From NCBI RefSeq assembly GCF_011759375.1, contig NZ_JAARML010000010.1, forward strand, positions 1 to 64,000: a DNA stretch of 64,000 nucleotides. The letters run 5' to 3'. Position numbers and translations under genes: made by a program. This stretch comes from Paraflavitalea devenefica (lineage in GTDB: Bacteria; Bacteroidota; Bacteroidia; Chitinophagales; Chitinophagaceae). Below, one piece after another: positions 45,794 through 54,589 of this stretch. Numbering within the stretch: the first letter of the stretch is position 1; every line of letters begins with the position of its first letter. Below the pieces are notes generated by a model that saw only the letters and a program-made list of their open reading frames with translations, made no database searches and was not told the DNA's origin.

Positions 45794-45804
45794 CGTGACT
45801 CATT

Positions 45805-47883
45805 CTAATACGTCATGACATCCAATTCTGCATATCCGGCGGCATCGTTGTTCTGGGTGTTACGCAAGGCACGTAGCTTAATGTAACGCGCCCTTACCGG
45901 TTCAAACTTTTTGATTTGCCATAAGGGATTATTCTTAATATTTGAAAACTCGCCTTCATCTACCAGTTTCCATTGCGCATTGTCCTGAGAAACAAAGAAC
46001 TGGTAGTTGGTAATAATACCGTTATTCTGTTCCTGGTCAGGCAGGTACCTGAACCCTGACAGATTCTCCACCTTTCCTAAATCAATGACAATATCTATGG
46101 GCATTTTCTTATCCCTGCCCTGGTGCCAGGTAGAATTTTGATTGCCGTCAATAATATTATCCACTTGCTTATCATCAATATTCACCACCTTCCAGGCTTT
46201 CCGGGCTATATCGAATTTTTCATGGCTTACCAGGCTGCTTTTTCCTGATGCAGGGTCATAAGCGATGGCCTTCACCTCTATCATCCCATCGGTCTGAACC
46301 GGGCCGGTATATTTTATAGACGCCTTTGTTGGCGCGCTGCCGTCCAGTGTGTAATAAATTACCGATTCCTTATCAGCCGACCCGATGTTTATATCACCTG
46401 TTTTATTCCTGGTGATCGTAGGGGCGGTCAATACCGGGGGAGCATTGTAAATTGCCAGGTTCGAAATGACCGGACTGCTCTTTGAACCGGTAATGTTAAA
46501 ACGTACCTGTGTCGCCTTTACAGTGGGAAAAAGCAGGATGCGCTTATAACCGATGGTAGTGGCTTTGGCCAGTTCTTTCCATGTCCCGTTCACCAAAGCC
46601 TCTACGGAAAAGGCTTTCACGCGTTGCCCCAGACGAATATACTCCTGTACAAGAAAGCGGTTGAAACTCGTGGGTTTGCCCAGGTCTATGGTCAGTGAGG
46701 CGGTTGTCACGCCATCGTCGGTTGCCCAATAAGTATTTTTATCTCCATCTGTTACCTTACCGGCATCAAATTTTTTATCGTTTCCCCGAACGTTGGAAGC
46801 TTTTACTTTCGATTTCGCCGCCAGGTTCACTGCAAACGTCTCTCTAACTGATTTAGCCAATTGCAGTGCTGCTCTTTCGTCATTTTCATGTATCAACCCA
46901 TGCCTGTCTATGGGAAAATTAAGCAGCAATGTTCCGTTCCGGCCGAAAGAACTGTACCAGGTATTCAGTAATTGCGGCAATGTTTTCACCCTGCTGTCTT
47001 CGTATTCGTGGTAAAACCACCCGGGTCGGATAGAAGTATTCACTTCGCCGGGAACCCATGAGTCGCCATTTTCTACGCCATGATGCAACATATCCCACGG
47101 CACATCGCCTGTAGCGTTCAACAGGCTCCAGTTTGTTTCGCCGACCCATCCACCTTCAGTTCCTACCCAGCGCAGATCTGCTCTATCACCGCCATCATTC
47201 CATATCACGATCCTGGGCTGTAGTTCGCGGATGAGTTTATAGGTGTTTGGCCAATCGTAATAGGTTGTGCGATCTATCTTGCGGGTTTCCCGGACGCCGC
47301 CGTAATAACCTGAACCGCCATTGGCCCCGTCGAACCAAATTTCGAAAATATCTCCATAATTGGTAAGCAGTTCCCTGAGCTGGTTCCTGAAATAAGTAAT
47401 GTATTCAGGACGGCCATAGCCGGGATGATTTCTGTCCCAGGGCGACAGGTATATGCCCAACTTCAAGCTATATTCTTTACAGGCGTTGGCCAGATCACGA
47501 ACGATATCACCCTTACCGCCGCGCCAGGGAGAATTTTTAACAGAGTACTCGGTGTATTTGGAAGGCCATAAACAAAACCCGGAATGGTGTTTGGCTGTCA
47601 GGATAATCCCTTTCATGCCTGCTTCCTTGCAAACACGCACCCATTGGCGGCAATCCAGTTTATCGGGATTAAAAATTTTTGGATCATCCTCACCATACCC
47701 CCATTCCTGGTCTGTATAAGTATTTGTAGAATAATGAAGAAACGCATAATATTCCATTTCCTGCCATCGCATCTGATTTGCATTGGGAACAGGGCCAAAA
47801 GGTTGAGGCGCCTTTGTTTGGGCATACGAGAAGCTGAACATACAGATGTTGAGTAGCAATCCGAAGACACAAAACCTTGTCAT
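45805..47883 (-). CDS. GH29 alpha-L-fucosidase with discoidin-type binding domains (paralogue 3)
   Basis: This 692-aa fucosidase belongs to a different GH29 branch from the other three. After the signal peptide (to SFSYAQ) the barrel starts at AFLHYSTNTYTDQEWGYG, with likely nucleophile D185 in EIWFDGANG. The sequence style resembles the subfamily that prefers alpha-1,3/1,4-linked, branched fucose. A C-terminal array follows: an F5/8 type C-like domain (about 350-475), a chitobiase-like beta domain (about 485-555, with VIYYTLDGSAPT) and a second F5/8 C-like domain (about 570-692). It starts 31 bp after the next GH29 gene and probably shares its fucose-type promoter. Confidence 0.9.
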   Translation of the reverse strand: MTRFCVFGLLLNICMFSFSYAQTKAPQPFGPVPNANQMRWQEMEYYAFLHYSTNTYTDQEWGYGEDDPKIFNPDKLDCRQWVRVCKEAGMKGIILTAKHHSGFCLWPSKYTEYSVKNSPWRGGKGDIVRDLANACKEYSLKLGIYLSPWDRNHPGYGRPEYITYFRNQLRELLTNYGDIFEIWFDGANGGSGYYGGVRETRKIDRTTYYDWPNTYKLIRELQPRIVIWNDGGDRADLRWVGTEGGWVGETNWSLLNATGDVPWDMLHHGVENGDSWVPGEVNTSIRPGWFYHEYEDSRVKTLPQLLNTWYSSFGRNGTLLLNFPIDRHGLIHENDERAALQLAKSVRETFAVNLAAKSKVKASNVRGNDKKFDAGKVTDGDKNTYWATDDGVTTASLTIDLGKPTSFNRFLVQEYIRLGQRVKAFSVEALVNGTWKELAKATTIGYKRILLFPTVKATQVRFNITGSKSSPVISNLAIYNAPPVLTAPTITRNKTGDINIGSADKESVIYYTLDGSAPTKASIKYTGPVQTDGMIEVKAIAYDPASGKSSLVSHEKFDIARKAWKVVNIDDKQVDNIIDGNQNSTWHQGRDKKMPIDIVIDLGKVENLSGFRYLPDQEQNNGIITNYQFFVSQDNAQWKLVDEGEFSNIKNNPLWQIKKFEPVRARYIKLRALRNTQNNDAAGYAELDVMTY

Positions 47884-47914
47884 AATGTTTTTGACGTTTA
47901 ATGCACAACATTGT

Positions 47915-49579
47915 TTAACTGATCTTCAATACAACTGCATAGCTGAGCGCCGGCCTGTTATCCGGCAAGGTCACTTCCAACGCATCCCTGTTTCTTTGAA
48001 AACGAAGTTCTGGTCCGCCTACCAGTTCTGCCTTGTTAATAGCAGCGGTCCTCAGCGCATTTCCTTCGGAAAGACTTTTGATCGTTACTTTTCCGTTGTC
48101 GGGCCATCCAAACACTATTGCGTACAAGGTATCGCCCTTAACGGTAAAACGCATGTCGGCCGGGCCAAAGCGCTTCCCTTTTCCTTCATTGAAACCCTGT
48201 GCCGAAAGCGGGGCCGCTTCACTTATAGCAGGCCCTTCGCCATAGATTTTCCAGGGCCTTGTATCATATATACATTCAGCATTGATGTTCATCCAGGCTG
48301 CTATTTCTTCCAGAATGGCCGTTTCCTGGTCATCAATGGTACCATTTCCTTTTACAGGAATGTTCAACAGCAGGTTGCCGTTTTTACTCACTATATCTGC
48401 CAGCGTATGGATCACGATTTTGGCCGACTTATACCATTTGTTCTCATACGCCCTTTTATCATAATGCCAGCCGCCAATGCAGGTATCTGTCTGCCAGGTG
48501 AAAGGTTCTATTACGTTGCTTTGGCCCCGTTCAATATCCCACACCATGCATTTGCGCTGCATTTCATCCAATATCTTTCCATTGAGCACGGCTTGTAATT
48601 TCCCCTTGTTGCGCTTAATACTTTGGTTATAATGATGGGCAGCTATCTGCAGACCTACATCACTGACCGGATACAAAGGCAATACTGTATCATCAAAGTA
48701 GATGAGCTCCGGCTCATATTTATCTATCAGTTCCAGGGTCCGTTTCAGGAATTTATCGCAATATTCTTTTGTTGGTACCGCCGCTCCGTTGCCCCAATGC
48801 CATTGACGATGTAGTGCACTACCATTCCGGCTGTTTTCGCTTAACGGATGGTTTTGTGCGTATAATGCCTGCGGGTCCAGACCTTCCCACCAGGCACCCT
48901 TTCCATCTGCCTTTGTTAATTTCCCATCATAAGGTATCCCTGCCATGGCGCCGCTTTTATCACTTCTTTGTGCGGTTTCAAACCAGGTCCAGGCATGTGC
49001 AGCATGTACGCTTACACCGAATGGCAACCCGTGCTTTCTGGCAGCTTTTGCCCAGCCTCCAATGATATCTTTTTTAGGCCCCACATTGACCGAATTCCAG
49101 GGCTGGTGCCGGGAGTTCCAGAGATCGAGATTATCGTGGTGGTTGGCCATGGCAAAAAAGTACTTCGCCCCCACCCTTTTGTATAATGCAACGAGCTGCT
49201 CAGGGTCCCACTGTTCAGCTTTCCACTGATGGATCACATCTTTAAAACCAAACTTTGAGGGATGACCATATTTTTGAAGATGGTACTTATAATGATCGCT
49301 TCCTTCTTCATACATGCCACGGGCGTACCAGTCGCCATGTTCCGGTTCGCATTGCGGCCCCCAATGCGCCCAAATACCAAATTTGGCATTGCGGTACCAA
49401 TCCGGCACCTTATAGCCCTGTAATGAATCCCAGGTAGCCTTAAAAGGGCCTTTGGCAAATTGTTCTCCCAGTGATTCCAGGAAAGCCGCTCCGGCCTGTT
49501 TCGATAAGAGATAAACCGGCAGCGATAAGGCCAGCTGTTGGATCAATGCCCTTCTGTGCATGGTTGATTTTTTATTCAT
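47915..49579 (-). CDS. GH29 alpha-L-fucosidase (paralogue 4)
   Basis: This 554-aa enzyme is started at the ATG at 49579 (MNKKSTMHRRALIQQL); the frame opens at a TTG three codons earlier. The HRR plus hydrophobic stretch looks Tat-like, as in paralogue 1. The barrel begins FGIWAHWGPQCEPEHGDW and the likely nucleophile is D296 in LIYFDDTV. It is highly similar to the proteins at 24203 and 29546. Its type 2 promoter (49630-49694) is 50 bp upstream, linking it to the fucose operon that ends 50 bp beyond that promoter. Confidence 0.92.
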   Translation of the reverse strand: MNKKSTMHRRALIQQLALSLPVYLLSKQAGAAFLESLGEQFAKGPFKATWDSLQGYKVPDWYRNAKFGIWAHWGPQCEPEHGDWYARGMYEEGSDHYKYHLQKYGHPSKFGFKDVIHQWKAEQWDPEQLVALYKRVGAKYFFAMANHHDNLDLWNSRHQPWNSVNVGPKKDIIGGWAKAARKHGLPFGVSVHAAHAWTWFETAQRSDKSGAMAGIPYDGKLTKADGKGAWWEGLDPQALYAQNHPLSENSRNGSALHRQWHWGNGAAVPTKEYCDKFLKRTLELIDKYEPELIYFDDTVLPLYPVSDVGLQIAAHHYNQSIKRNKGKLQAVLNGKILDEMQRKCMVWDIERGQSNVIEPFTWQTDTCIGGWHYDKRAYENKWYKSAKIVIHTLADIVSKNGNLLLNIPVKGNGTIDDQETAILEEIAAWMNINAECIYDTRPWKIYGEGPAISEAAPLSAQGFNEGKGKRFGPADMRFTVKGDTLYAIVFGWPDNGKVTIKSLSEGNALRTAAINKAELVGGPELRFQRNRDALEVTLPDNRPALSYAVVLKIS

Positions 49580-49629
49580 ATGGCGCAATTATGGCAACAC
49601 AGTACCCCTGTAATAATGATTTACCCTAA

Positions 49630-49694
49630 CAAAATTAAACCGTGGCAATTTTTTACGGCATCATGAATAAGACTTTGTTTTATATAAATCCGAC
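49630..49694 (-). promoter_or_regulatory. Type 2 promoter/operator, site B (fucose regulon)
   Basis: The 26-bp element (49669-49694) lies 31 bp upstream of the -7 box TAATTTTG (49630-49637), the same geometry as sites A and C. It differs from site C by a single base inside the element (ATATAAA instead of ATACAAA). Similarity to site C extends through the whole spacer region. It should drive the two GH29 genes below it. Confidence 0.78.
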
Positions 49695-49704
49695 CATATA
49701 GCTT

Positions 49705-49728
49705 CCGGCAGATCCATTTCACTACCGG
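49705..49728 (-). terminator. Hairpin after the fucose operon
   Basis: CCGGTAG and CTGCCGG (minus strand) form a 7-bp stem with one G-T pair and a 10-base loop, 15 bp beyond the stop of the dehydrogenase gene. No T tract follows, so it is at best a weak terminator before site B. Confidence 0.4.
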
Positions 49729-49743
49729 CTTTGCAGGTTATTT

Positions 49744-50763
49744 TTATTCATCCAGGCTGATCATTGCTTTTATTACCCCCGTATCAGGCTTTAGCCAGCT
49801 TTCAAATTCCTGTACCACATTGCCAAACGAAGTCCGATGGGTGATATATGTTTTCGGATCGACCGCTCCACTTTTCATAGCTGTTATCACGTGCTCAAAA
49901 TCCTGCCGGGTGGCATTGCGGCTGCTCATAAGGGTAGATTCACGCTTGTGGAATTCGGGATGGCTGCAACTGAATGCCTCTTTTTGCAATCCAATGAGCA
50001 CATAGCGGCCACCATGGGCCAGGTAGTTGATACCATCATTAATGGCCTTCAGGTTGCCGGTGGCGTCAATTACTACAGAGTCCATGTCGCTATTGGTATA
50101 AGTACTTAACCATTCCACAGCACTGCCATGCAAGGGGTTGATGGTATGCTCAATGCCTATCTGACGGCTGCAAAAGGCCAGCCGGTCATCGCTTACATCC
50201 ATTGCTATTACTTTGCCTCCCGCAATCCGGGCAAACTCCATGGTGCCTATGCCGATGGGTCCTGCACCGATCACCAACACAGCATCCCCTTTTTCTATCC
50301 CTGCCCTTCGTACGCCGTGGGCACCAATAGCCAGGGGTTCTACCAGTGCCAGTTCATCATAGCTAAGCCCTTCTCCATGCACCAATGCATAAGCCGGCAC
50401 CTGCAGGTATTCCACCATTCCGCCATCCACATGCACGCCACATACTTTGATCGCTGCACAACAATTGGGTTTCCCGGTACGGCAGGCAATGCAGCGGCCA
50501 CAATTGAAATAAGGGATAAAAGTGACGGCCTCACCTGGCGAAAAGCCTGGTGCATTATCAGCCTCCACGAGCGTTCCGGACAGTTCATGTCCCAATATGC
50601 GGGGATAAGTAAAATAGGGTTGTGTGCCACGCCAGGCGTGCAGGTCGGTGCCACAGATACCGATGCGCCTGATCTGAATGATAGCATGATCTTTTTTCAA
50701 TACCGGCTTTTCCGCATTCACCCAGGCAAAGCTGCCCGGGGTAGTACATATCAATGTTTTCAT
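49744..50763 (-). CDS. Zinc-dependent medium-chain dehydrogenase of the fucose operon
   Basis: This 339-aa cytoplasmic oxidoreductase has the catalytic zinc site (ICGTDLH, GHELSG), the structural zinc cysteines (CGRCIACRTGKPNCC) and the NAD-binding VIGAGPIGIG. It is the last gene of the operon with FucP, mutarotase and fucose dehydrogenase, 10 bp after the latter. In non-phosphorylating fucose breakdown an oxidation of 2-keto-3-deoxy-L-fuconate is needed; in the described Xanthomonas pathway an SDR does this, so this enzyme may be its zinc-dependent stand-in. That assignment is inference from position; lactaldehyde reduction is another option. Confidence 0.85.
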   Translation of the reverse strand: MKTLICTTPGSFAWVNAEKPVLKKDHAIIQIRRIGICGTDLHAWRGTQPYFTYPRILGHELSGTLVEADNAPGFSPGEAVTFIPYFNCGRCIACRTGKPNCCAAIKVCGVHVDGGMVEYLQVPAYALVHGEGLSYDELALVEPLAIGAHGVRRAGIEKGDAVLVIGAGPIGIGTMEFARIAGGKVIAMDVSDDRLAFCSRQIGIEHTINPLHGSAVEWLSTYTNSDMDSVVIDATGNLKAINDGINYLAHGGRYVLIGLQKEAFSCSHPEFHKRESTLMSSRNATRQDFEHVITAMKSGAVDPKTYITHRTSFGNVVQEFESWLKPDTGVIKAMISLDE

Positions 50764-50773
50764 TGTTTCCTTT

Positions 50774-51769
50774 TTAAATCAACTGTTCTTCCGCTAATGC
50801 CTGCCAAAAGCGGTGATCAATACCTTTTGTTGCCAGCTCAATATTGCCTTTTACCTTGGCCGCTTTGGAAGTGCTCAGGGCTATGCTGGTAACACCGGGT
50901 GCATTCAATCCATACTGCACACAGGCATGTGCCGGTTGTATGCCATGCCGGGCGCACACTGCAAAAAAACGTTCCCGCCATTGCAGCAGGTCCTGCTGTG
51001 CCTGATTGTTGCCCACTACCGGCTTGTAATTGTAGTAATCGCCACCGGTAAGAAAACCGCCGTTAAAGACGGCAGAGTTGATGATATGCGTATTGCTGTT
51101 CTTCAATTCCTGCATATACTGCAGCAGGTCTTTGGGGTGCGCATGCAGGGTCATGCTATTGGCGATCATTACCCAATCCAGTTGTATGTGACAGGTGATC
51201 TGCTGTATAGTGACCCAGTTCTTGGCTCCCACCCCTACGGCTATTACTTTCCCTTGTGCTTTGAGGTCAAACAAAGCGCGGTATGCTTCTTTGATGTGCT
51301 CAAATCTATTTTGACGGTCCTTTTCATCAACAGCCGCATCAAGGTATTCATCCGGATCGTGCACAGAAACCAGTTGTGCCCGGTAACCGTTGAGCAATTG
51401 ATTGCCCTGTTCAAAACATTGCAGAATACCTTCATAACTGATCCTTTGCGCTGCATCGTACTGCAAATCCTTCCATACGCCCGGTTCAAAAGTGGGCTCT
51501 GCAGTGGTAAGCGGCACGCGGTACCAGCCCAGCTTATTGCTGATGAGTACGTTTTCCGGTGGTATATTTAACTGCTGTAAACACCTGCCTAAAGATTCAA
51601 GGGCCAATCCCGCCCCATATTTACCAGCCGTATCAAATACCACCGGCTTTGCCGAATGCTGCACGCACTCCTTCACGATCGCATATTTATCGGCATCGCT
51701 CAAAGCTACATAGAGGTTACCCAAACCACTGGTCCCAAATATCACTTTGGGTAAATTGATCCCATTCAT
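50774..51769 (-). CDS. Aldo/keto reductase, probable L-fucose dehydrogenase
   Basis: This 331-aa NAD(P)-dependent enzyme resembles the aldo/keto reductase branch that oxidises L-fucose and related aldoses at C1 to the lactone (D-threo-aldose 1-dehydrogenase). The barrel start VIFGTSGLGNLY, VFDTAGKYGAG with the catalytic Asp and Tyr, and SNKLGWYRVPL are visible. VSVHDPDEYLDAA marks the position of the active-site His. It lies 24 bp after the mutarotase gene. With FucP and the mutarotase it forms the entry to oxidative fucose use. Confidence 0.85.
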   Translation of the reverse strand: MNGINLPKVIFGTSGLGNLYVALSDADKYAIVKECVQHSAKPVVFDTAGKYGAGLALESLGRCLQQLNIPPENVLISNKLGWYRVPLTTAEPTFEPGVWKDLQYDAAQRISYEGILQCFEQGNQLLNGYRAQLVSVHDPDEYLDAAVDEKDRQNRFEHIKEAYRALFDLKAQGKVIAVGVGAKNWVTIQQITCHIQLDWVMIANSMTLHAHPKDLLQYMQELKNSNTHIINSAVFNGGFLTGGDYYNYKPVVGNNQAQQDLLQWRERFFAVCARHGIQPAHACVQYGLNAPGVTSIALSTSKAAKVKGNIELATKGIDHRFWQALAEEQLI

Positions 51770-51793
51770 CGCAGGTTATTTATTAGCATTTTC

Positions 51794-52156
51794 CTATTTA
51801 TGACCATTCTTTTTAGGAGTATTTAACTGGAAAATCTTATCCATAATGACCCATTTCTCGCCTTCCCTGGCCCAGGGCAGCGGTTGCTGGAATTTCCACA
51901 TCAATTGTTCCCACTCCTGCACTGTAGGATTAGCAGCATCCATATCCGATTTACGTTCAAAAGAGAAGTCCTCATGCACCTCCATGATCATAAACAGGCG
52001 GTTGCCTGTGCGGTAAATTTCCATCTGGGTGATCCCGGCTTCTTCTATGCTCTTCTTTATTTCGGGCCACCCGTTCTCCGCCTGGTGATAACGTTCGTAT
52101 TCTTCGATGAGGGCCGGATCATCTTTGAGATCAAGCGCCAATGTGTACCTTTTCAT
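51794..52156 (-). CDS. L-rhamnose/L-fucose mutarotase family protein
   Basis: This 120-aa protein belongs to the RhaM-type mutarotase family (short ferredoxin-like barrel, with YHQAENGWPEI and MEIYRTGNRLFMIMEV). It would speed exchange between alpha and beta anomers so that the dehydrogenase receives the right form. It starts 3 bp after the fucP stop, so translation is probably coupled. The fucose operon suggests L-fucose rather than rhamnose as substrate. Confidence 0.88.
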   Translation of the reverse strand: MKRYTLALDLKDDPALIEEYERYHQAENGWPEIKKSIEEAGITQMEIYRTGNRLFMIMEVHEDFSFERKSDMDAANPTVQEWEQLMWKFQQPLPWAREGEKWVIMDKIFQLNTPKKNGHK

Positions 52157-52159
52157 AGT

Positions 52160-53431
52160 TTAAATAACAGGTGAAGGATTGGTTGATATTTTTTCTATCG
52201 ATACCCGGTGTCCCTTATAGCCAAAGATGGCAATGACCACAAAGCAGACAAAGGGTACTATATAGCCATATTGTATATTGCCGGTAGCATCACTGATGTA
52301 CCCAAAGAGGCGGGGTAAAATAGCGCCACCCACAATGGACATTATCAGCAGGCTGCTGCCATATTCGGTATCTGCGCCCAGGCTTTTAATCCCCAGGGCA
52401 AAGATGGTCGGGAACATGATGGACATAAAGAAGCAAATGCCAATGACTGCATACACAGTGACCATGCCGCTTCCAAAGATGGCTACGAGGCACAACAGCA
52501 GGCTGGCGATCGCATACCATGCCAGCAATATTGGCGGCTTTATCTTTTGCATAAGGGCTGTTCCTGCAAATCGCCCGATGAGAAAGGCGATCCCACAGGC
52601 GCCGAGGTAATCAGCAGCCTTTATTTCAGTAATACCTGCCGATTGGGGGGCATAGAGGAGGAAAAGACTGAACACAGAAACCTGGGCCCCTACGTAAAAA
52701 AACTGTGCTGCTACTCCCCAGGAAAGATGCCTGTGCCTTAATGCATGAAATACATGTTTACTTCCTGAAACATGACCTGAAGAGGCAATAGCGGGCAATT
52801 TTATACAGGCAAACAGGAAGGCAATCAACAACAATACCACGCCAAGCAGGATGTAAGGCATTTTAACGGTGGATGCTTCAGCAGCCAATGCTATGCTACG
52901 GGCAGTTTCCGTCATCGTCTTCAATTCTTGATCTGTATGGCCTTTGGTCAATATGATGCGGGAACCAATCACCGGCGCCAATGCTGCTGCGAGCCCGTTG
53001 AATGATTGTGCAAAATTGAGTCGCTGGGCACCGGTTTCGGGGTTGCCCAATACGGTAGCATAAGGATTGGCAGCCGTTTCCAGGATGGTGAGACCGCATG
53101 CTATTACAAACAATGCTACGAGAAAGAAGTTATAGAACTGCGTATTGGCTGCAGGTACAAAAAGAAAACAACCCATTGCGAAAAGAATCAGCCCTGTAAT
53201 GATGCCCACTTTGTATCCCAGTTTTTTCATCAGTAGTCCGGCAGGTAATGCCATAACGAAATAGGCTACAAATACGGCAGAATCCACCAGTGTTGCCTGT
53301 GTGGTGGTTAATGTAAAAGACCTTTTCAGGCGAGGGATCAGTATAGGATCAAGATTATGTGCAAAGCCCCATAGAAAAAACAAGGAGGTAATGAGGCAAA
53401 ACGCCAACAGTGTACGCTGCTTTGTATTCAT
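52160..53431 (-). CDS. fucP: L-fucose:proton symporter, MFS
   Basis: This 423-aa inner-membrane transporter has the twelve-helix MFS pattern and FucP family motifs: FFLWGFAHNLDPILIPRLKR in helix 1, FVAYFVMALPAGLLMKKLGYK, and ETAANPYATVLG in helix 4. It imports fucose freed by the four GH29 enzymes. It is the first gene of the operon, with the type 2 promoter site C 37 bp upstream of its start. FucP relatives also move galactose or glucose, but the neighbouring genes support fucose. Confidence 0.92.
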   Translation of the reverse strand: MNTKQRTLLAFCLITSLFFLWGFAHNLDPILIPRLKRSFTLTTTQATLVDSAVFVAYFVMALPAGLLMKKLGYKVGIITGLILFAMGCFLFVPAANTQFYNFFLVALFVIACGLTILETAANPYATVLGNPETGAQRLNFAQSFNGLAAALAPVIGSRIILTKGHTDQELKTMTETARSIALAAEASTVKMPYILLGVVLLLIAFLFACIKLPAIASSGHVSGSKHVFHALRHRHLSWGVAAQFFYVGAQVSVFSLFLLYAPQSAGITEIKAADYLGACGIAFLIGRFAGTALMQKIKPPILLAWYAIASLLLCLVAIFGSGMVTVYAVIGICFFMSIMFPTIFALGIKSLGADTEYGSSLLIMSIVGGAILPRLFGYISDATGNIQYGYIVPFVCFVVIAIFGYKGHRVSIEKISTNPSPVI

Positions 53432-53467
53432 ATATTTCTTTATGGCAAGAAAATCATTAACTCAAAA

Positions 53468-53532
53468 CAAAGTTAACCGAGGGAATTCTCCTGCCATAGA
53501 ACGAATAAGACTTTGTTTTATACAAATCCGAC
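53468..53532 (-). promoter_or_regulatory. Type 2 promoter/operator, site C, between fucP and the AraC gene
   Basis: The 26-bp element (53507-53532, TTTGT and ACAAA half-sites on the plus strand) lies 31 bp upstream of the -7 box TAACTTTG (53468-53475) of fucP. It is also 34 bp upstream of the divergent AraC gene, so it could serve autoregulation. This is the copy closest to the probable regulator. Confidence 0.8.
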
Positions 53533-53566
53533 CATTTCTTTGTACTTTTAGCCTGCTTGCGAAGCT

Positions 53567-54451
53567 ATGAACAGAAGATTGTTAAAACACTCTTTTTCGT
53601 TATTGCATGTTGACCATGTGCATCTCAACCAGCAATGGAATTACAAACATGTGATCAGCCCGTATTATCGTTTGTATTATATCGATGTGGGAGAAGGCTT
53701 CATTTCAAATGCACAACAGAAGATAACGTTAGAACCTGGCTTCATTTATATGATTCCGAGTTTTACCCTGTGCAACTTAAAGTGTCCTTCCTATTTGAGC
53801 CAGTATTTTATCCAGTTTTTTGAAGAATCGCCGGATGGCCTGTCATTGTTCCAGCACAACAGGATACTGATGAAACTGCCTGCTTCTGAGCTTGATATTG
53901 CCAATTTTAAGCGGATACTGGACATTAATCCGGGAAGGGGCATCAATCGTTCTGACAACCCCAAGGTATATGAGAAGAATGTATATTACCGGGAATACCA
54001 GGAGTTGAACAACCGGCAAAACGATGGCGCTTATATGGAAACGCTGGGTATCTTGTTGCAATTGTTATCCCGCTTTTTAGGCAGCCGGGCCCCCTCTCTA
54101 AACAGCCCACACAATATTCCCTCCAAGGTATTGGACACCATGAGTTATATCCAACTTCACCTGAAGGAGCCGTTAACGATCGCGCACCTTGCCCAAAGGG
54201 TAAACCAACACCCCGATTATTTCTCACGGCAGTTCCTTCAATATACCGGGGAGCGACCGCTTCATTATATTCATGAAAAGCGAATTGAACGGGCACAATA
54301 CCTGATCACCACTACCAGTATGCCCTACATTGATATTGCCCTTGAAACGGGTTTTGACAGCCTGCCACATTTCTCTAAGATTTTTAAAAAAGTGACTGGC
54401 ATCACCCCCAACAGCTACCGTAAGCAGCACCAATCGGTGAATACGGTTTAG
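53567..54451 (+). CDS. AraC-family regulator, probable activator of the fucose regulon
   Basis: This 294-aa transcription factor has an N-terminal cupin-like sensor (about 15-110, with VGEGFISNAQQKITLEPG) and a C-terminal double helix-turn-helix (about 190-290, with LTIAHLAQRVNQHPDYFSRQ and PYIDIALETGFDSLPHFSKI). It is divergent from fucP and shares the intergenic region with operator site C. Its position and the two distant copies of the same site in front of GH29 genes suggest it turns on fucose release and use together. The effector, fucose or a derivative, is inferred. Confidence 0.92.
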   Translation: MNRRLLKHSFSLLHVDHVHLNQQWNYKHVISPYYRLYYIDVGEGFISNAQQKITLEPGFIYMIPSFTLCNLKCPSYLSQYFIQFFEESPDGLSLFQHNRILMKLPASELDIANFKRILDINPGRGINRSDNPKVYEKNVYYREYQELNNRQNDGAYMETLGILLQLLSRFLGSRAPSLNSPHNIPSKVLDTMSYIQLHLKEPLTIAHLAQRVNQHPDYFSRQFLQYTGERPLHYIHEKRIERAQYLITTTSMPYIDIALETGFDSLPHFSKIFKKVTGITPNSYRKQHQSVNTV

Positions 54452-54589
54452 GGCAACGAGGCATAGAGGCAACGAGAGACAAGTTAAACCTTAATAATAA
54501 CAAGAGGCTAAGCAGCATGCTTGCGCCAGGGTCAGGGTCTACTTCTTTTTGTTGACGATGTAGGTAAGCATGCTCTTTACCTTACCGTT

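Noticed and set aside
50128..51571. Two plus-strand frames of about 250 codons opposite the fucose dehydrogenases
   Set aside because: Both are low-complexity, Cys/His-rich translations antisense to clear enzymes.
49744..53431. Phosphorylating fucose pathway (isomerase, kinase, aldolase)
   Set aside because: None of the operon products resemble FucI, FucK or FucA; the dehydrogenases and mutarotase indicate oxidation.
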